Shown: one piece after another, positions 60,524-64,000 of the stretch | Position numbering within the stretch: the first letter of the stretch is position 1 | Layout of the letters: every line of letters begins with the position of its first letter | Source: Epiperipatus broadwayi | Lineage: Eukaryota; Onychophora; Udeonychophora; Euonychophora; Peripatidae | Length of the DNA: 64,000 nucleotides | Direction of reading: 5' to 3' | NCBI GenBank assembly: GCA_028023455.1 | Contig: JAQFVV010000017.1 | Location: 1,548,501-1,612,500, forward strand | The notes under the pieces: generated by a model | Databases searched by the model: none | Seen by the model: only the letters and a program-made list of their open reading frames with translations | What the model was told of the DNA's origin: nothing | Program-made: the position numbers and the translations under genes

Positions 60524-60914
60524 CAGGGGTTCCCAACCTTTTGGTCCCTATACTCCCTTGGTTTTTAATAAATGATCTAGTACCTCCTTGGAGAGTGTAC
60601 CATATAATATGTCGTGCATGCACAGGAGATGCAGATGACACAGAGATGAGCTTTGAGGGGGGTGCCGATCTGGCAAATTTTATTCGTTATCTTGAATCTT
60701 AGGATATTTTGAGTTATCAGATTCTGCGCTAAGAAAAAAGTATGCAACTTTATTGTGTCCTTATCCAAAAAGAGACCTGACAAGTTGCTGTTGTGGTAAC
60801 AGACAGTACTAACATAGAATAGTCTGGAAATGTTGATAATTATTTTTGAAATACATTATTTAACTTATTCCTCATATTCCTGGGGGTACGGATACTCCAG
60901 GGTGAAAATCCCTG
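60524..60914. mobile_element. hAT-type non-autonomous DNA transposon
   Basis: It starts CAGGGGTTCCCAACCTTTTG and ends CACTCCAGG-type sequence reading on the other strand CAGGGATTTTCACCCTGGAG. Both ends begin CAGGG, the typical terminus of Charlie/Buster-type hAT elements. Flanks TTCTAGTA (60516-60523) and CTCTAGTG (60915-60922) agree at 6 of 8 bases, an 8-bp target-site duplication of the nTCTAG-type these transposons favour. The 391-bp interior has no transposase and is less AT-rich than the intron. Confidence 0.85.
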
Positions 60915-62400
60915 CTCTAGTGCCTTAAACTTTGGTGATGAGAGATGTTAAACTATATTGCTACATAATACTTGGTGATTCACAAATTGTGCCATTGACA
61001 TCTCGGAAAGACAACCAGTCAACTTTTGATTGGGACACATTATGCATCTAGATAACGGAAGCACAAGTTAATAACATGAGATTACCTTCAAATGTAGCTA
61101 TGCATGTTAATTATAATGTTGCACTTTCCTTATTAGGATAGGGATAGGATTTCATTTATCGAACATTGCCCACTCTAACATTTTTACCTGATTCTTGAAA
61201 TTGACACAAAATATATTTTGCAAATTATATGCAACACAAGATAAAATGTCCCCATTTCAGAGATTTAACAAGTGCTCTTATTCCTTTGGAACAAAATGAT
61301 TGTTTTAACGTACAATACTTGTGATAAGAATAATGTAAGAGTTGCTCAAATTCTATTTGTCTTTTTTTTTTTCATTTAGTTTCTCAAGGAAAGTATTTGA
61401 ACCCTTAACACATTATTCAATGAAGATAGTATCAAAAAGATTTAAAAGTATCTTTCAGAAATTCTGAAAGTGTTTTCTCATAGAAATAACTGTTGCTAGT
61501 AAACAACGGAATCACTTGCTTAATCTACACATTTTCACTTCCGTTATGAACATAATCATGATGCAACTGAATAAGCAAACCTTTTTTGATTGGTAATAAT
61601 TACGATATTAATTTTAAAAATTGTTACTGCGTAATTAATTCCAAAGAAAAATTTATAATATGATAGATACTTTATCATACAAATTTCAAAATGATTGCTC
61701 CAAATGAAAAAAAAAGACAAAACAACTGAAATATATAAGAAAGATAAACCAGTTATATTATCATTTGAAGAACTCGGATCATCATAATACATTTTTAAGA
61801 GACATGGTAGGAGCATCCTAGAATATTGAATTAAACAGTCTTTAAATTTTCTTCATATCCAGATTTAATGAACTTTTGACAATCACCAGATGGCATTGGT
61901 TATGCAATATGATTTTCCCCAAGTCGTATTTTTATGATATATTACATTTAGTAATAGTCTATTGGCTATAATTTTTTGCGAGACGTTTGGCTATAATTCT
62001 TGGATATTTTATTAAGTTATTCCAACATACTGAATTTGAATAATTGTGTTATATTTGTAATTATGTCAGACCTGTAATGTTTATATTTTACTTGTATATA
62101 AATTTATTTTTAACATTTTTTTTTAAAATCATAGTAATTATTTCCTTCAAATACTTCAGATATGAGAAAGACAGTCCATAATTCAAAATAAAATACAAAG
62201 CTAAAGGTCTTAAAATTAAGAAGTCTTTTGTAATTATTATATAATTTTTAGTTAAGGAAGTCAATTGAAAAAATAGAACTATATATCTTTATTTTTCAGT
62301 ATCTCATCTTCATTCCCTCCCTCTCTCTATATATATACACACACATATATGCATTTAACAGCATAGAAATATATATGATTAATAAGTATATCAAAATATG
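60915..62400. other. Intron 3, AT-rich unassigned
   Basis: A (CT)n/(TA)n/(CA)n composite microsatellite lies at about 62315-62350. No gene is seen. Confidence 0.45.
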
Positions 62401-62410
62401 TTACTACTAG

Positions 62411-62494
62411 GTCTTAGAATTAAGGAAACAAAAGAAGTGTATGAAGGAGAAGTGACAGAATTGACTCCTTGTGAGACAGAAAACCCAATGGGAG
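62411..62494 (+). CDS. RUVBL1: RUVBL1 coding exon 4
   Basis: It completes Gly121 and encodes residues 122-148: [19 protein letters not shown] and CETENPMG, then the first base of the next codon. This is the start of domain II, the OB-fold-containing insertion that binds nucleic acid and partner proteins in RUVBL proteins. The segment is almost identical to the animal consensus. Acceptor TTACTACTAG|GTCTT, donor GGAG|GTAAGA, entering and leaving in phase 1. The remaining roughly 300 residues (rest of domain II, Walker B DEVH, sensor motifs) are not in the window. Confidence 0.97.
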
Positions 62495-64000
62495 GTAAGA
62501 TATTAATATTTACTGTTATTAACTATTTTGATGTTCTATTTTCTTACTATTTGCAATTTTTAATGATCAAAGCATGCTGCCTTCTATCGTGAATGCTTCA
62601 TTTGTATATTAAAGAAAAAATCTCATTTTACATTACCAGTCCATTAAGCCTTGAATATTTTAAATGATTAATAGTATTTACAGTTGTTCAGTTTTATTCT
62701 TTTTTTTTTTAAATGTTTGTATATAAATAAATGTATATTTGTGCATACATTTATATGTATATGTGAAAATTACATACTATATAAAACGGAATAATGTTCT
62801 TTGAAAGTTAACTAGTGTAAACTTTTCATGAATTGTGTATGTATGTGTGAATACTGAAAGTGAATATAATGAAATAAAAGTAGAATGAAATAAAAATAAG
62901 TAATAATATAAAAGATGTATACCTGTTTGAAATATCAGTCTGCTAGCTTTGTAAATTACTTGTTTTTGGTTCAGTTTGCTGTATATAATATGTAATATTG
63001 CTACTGTTATTTACCTGCATTTTCTGTAGACATTTCCCGATATTTCAAATGTTAATGTTAAGGTTTGTAAGCGCATTTAAGAGATTGGGTGGTTTTGTAC
63101 GGTGTAGTCTCAAAAAAATATGCACCTAGTAAGAAGTTAATTGATTTTTTTTTTTTAATCAAAGGTTGCTGATTAAAACATCAAAAAAATTTTATAGTCG
63201 CATAGGTAAATAACCTTTATGCATTTTAACTGGCAGACTTTTATTCACAAAAAAGTTTTCAAAGAAAAAAAAAGTTTTAAAATATAATTTTTTAAATACT
63301 CCTGTTAAAATTTAATATTTTTTAAATTTGTACAAAAATTTAAATTTGTAATTTTATTTAATTTACTTATTATTAATGTGTACTTTTTTTAATACTAAGA
63401 TTATTTATCAATAAATAGTAAGATATTTAAGATATATTCGTCTGTATCTTTAAAACACCATATGATAATGTAAAAGATGTTATTTCTATATAGTATTAAA
63501 TTTGATGTCTTAACAAATGGAGTCTTGACATAAATAGATATCATAATCATATAAGGTACTCATTGTTTAGACAGACCAGCCACTTGGTGGCGTTCTTATC
63601 TATTAAAAACACACTATTATAACTATTCCGGGCCGACATTTTGCAAACTAATTTAAAACAATTTACGATCGAATATTATTTGGTCCATTTTTTTGGATTG
63701 CAATTCTTTTACATTTTGAAAACTAATTTAAAGCAATTTACGATCGAACATTATTTGGTAAAATGGGATCATTTCCAAAGTGTCTATCTTCTCCCATCAA
63801 TTAAGAAAATTTGGGAAATACAGGTAGATTTTGTTGTTAAATAAAGAAAATTAAATATCATTAATTAGAAAATCATTTTAAAAGCAAATAAAAGATAACC
63901 ACTTTTTAATTTTTTTTTAATAAAAAGTGATTGTTTTTAATTTTTTATTTCCTTTTTTTTTTTTTTTTGGTTCCAAACGTTAAGTGTTTTTTTTTTTATC
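62495..64000 (+). other. RUVBL1: RUVBL1 intron 4, beginning
   Basis: Starts GTAAGA. No sequence like the expected next coding segment (GYGKTISHV...) occurs before the window ends, so the intron is longer than 1.5 kb. It contains the tandem repeat at 63636-63760 and AT-rich sequence. Confidence 0.85.
63636..63760. repeat. 75-bp spaced direct duplication
   Basis: AAACTAATTTAAAACAATTT followed by ACGATCGAATATTATTTGGT recurs 75 bp downstream with two or three changes (AAAGCAATTT, CGAACATT). The shared core ACGATCGA(A/T) includes the palindrome CGATCG. Nothing coding. Confidence 0.85.

Overview
The window is animal nuclear DNA with very high A+T content (estimated by eye at about 73-75%, not computed). 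It holds multi-exon genes with GT-AG introns, a long intron full of transposon remains, tRNA-derived SINEs and several classes of metazoan transposon. The species cannot be fixed from sequence alone. An AT-rich invertebrate fits: RTE, Penelope-like, Ty3/gypsy, Merlin and hAT elements occur together, and the RTE resembles those I know from arthropods and lophotrochozoans. Chelicerates and other AT-rich invertebrates are all possible.

The only gene I recognise is RUVBL1 (Pontin, an AAA+ ATPase) on the + strand. Its first four coding exons lie at 20379-20519, 53070-53156, 53240-53372 and 62411-62494. They encode about the first 148 residues; the rest lies beyond the right edge. Intron 1 is about 32.5 kb, intron 2 only 83 bp and intron 3 about 9.0 kb. 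The Walker A motif GPPGTGK/T is split by intron 2. Two short stretches on the minus strand upstream (7438-7520 and 900-1004) look like exons of a second gene that I do not recognise.

Layout. 1-20 kb is upstream or intergenic DNA. It has several foldback (inverted-repeat) elements, many copies of a TIR family that carries a hammerhead-like ribozyme motif (family A), a 5S rRNA-derived pseudogene, a 1.77-kb minisatellite of 56-bp units (7.7-9.5 kb), a LINE 3' fragment (12.5-13.2 kb), an inverted pair of Penelope-type terminal sequences (14.8-15.1 kb) and a Ty3/gypsy integrase relic (17.9-18.8 kb). 20.5-53 kb is RUVBL1 intron 1. It contains more family A copies, a 178-bp near-perfect palindrome, a 95-bp tRNA-SINE with clear target-site duplications, a 3.5-kb Merlin transposon with long TIRs, a nested complex at 30.2-38.3 kb (a minus-strand Penelope-like element split by about 6 kb that includes a decayed Ty3/gypsy element and a long foldback), further foldbacks and a nearly full-length, mutated RTE retrotransposon (46.4-49.7 kb). 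Intron 3 holds a tRNA-Gly-headed SINE, an older 5'-truncated RTE copy (55.1-57.0 kb) and a hAT-type non-autonomous element (60.5-60.9 kb).

The most unusual theme is the repeated association of hammerhead-like self-cleaving motifs (CUGANGA ... GAAA with complementary flanks) with inverted-repeat elements. Motifs at about 3.1, 12.4, 14.9/15.0, 38.15 and 41.3 kb, and inside most family A copies, can be folded by hand. Stem I pairing is kept between diverged copies through compensatory changes. All transposon reading frames seen here are broken, so the window reads as a decaying repeat landscape around a conserved housekeeping gene. Positions of repeat edges are hand-read and may be off by several bases.
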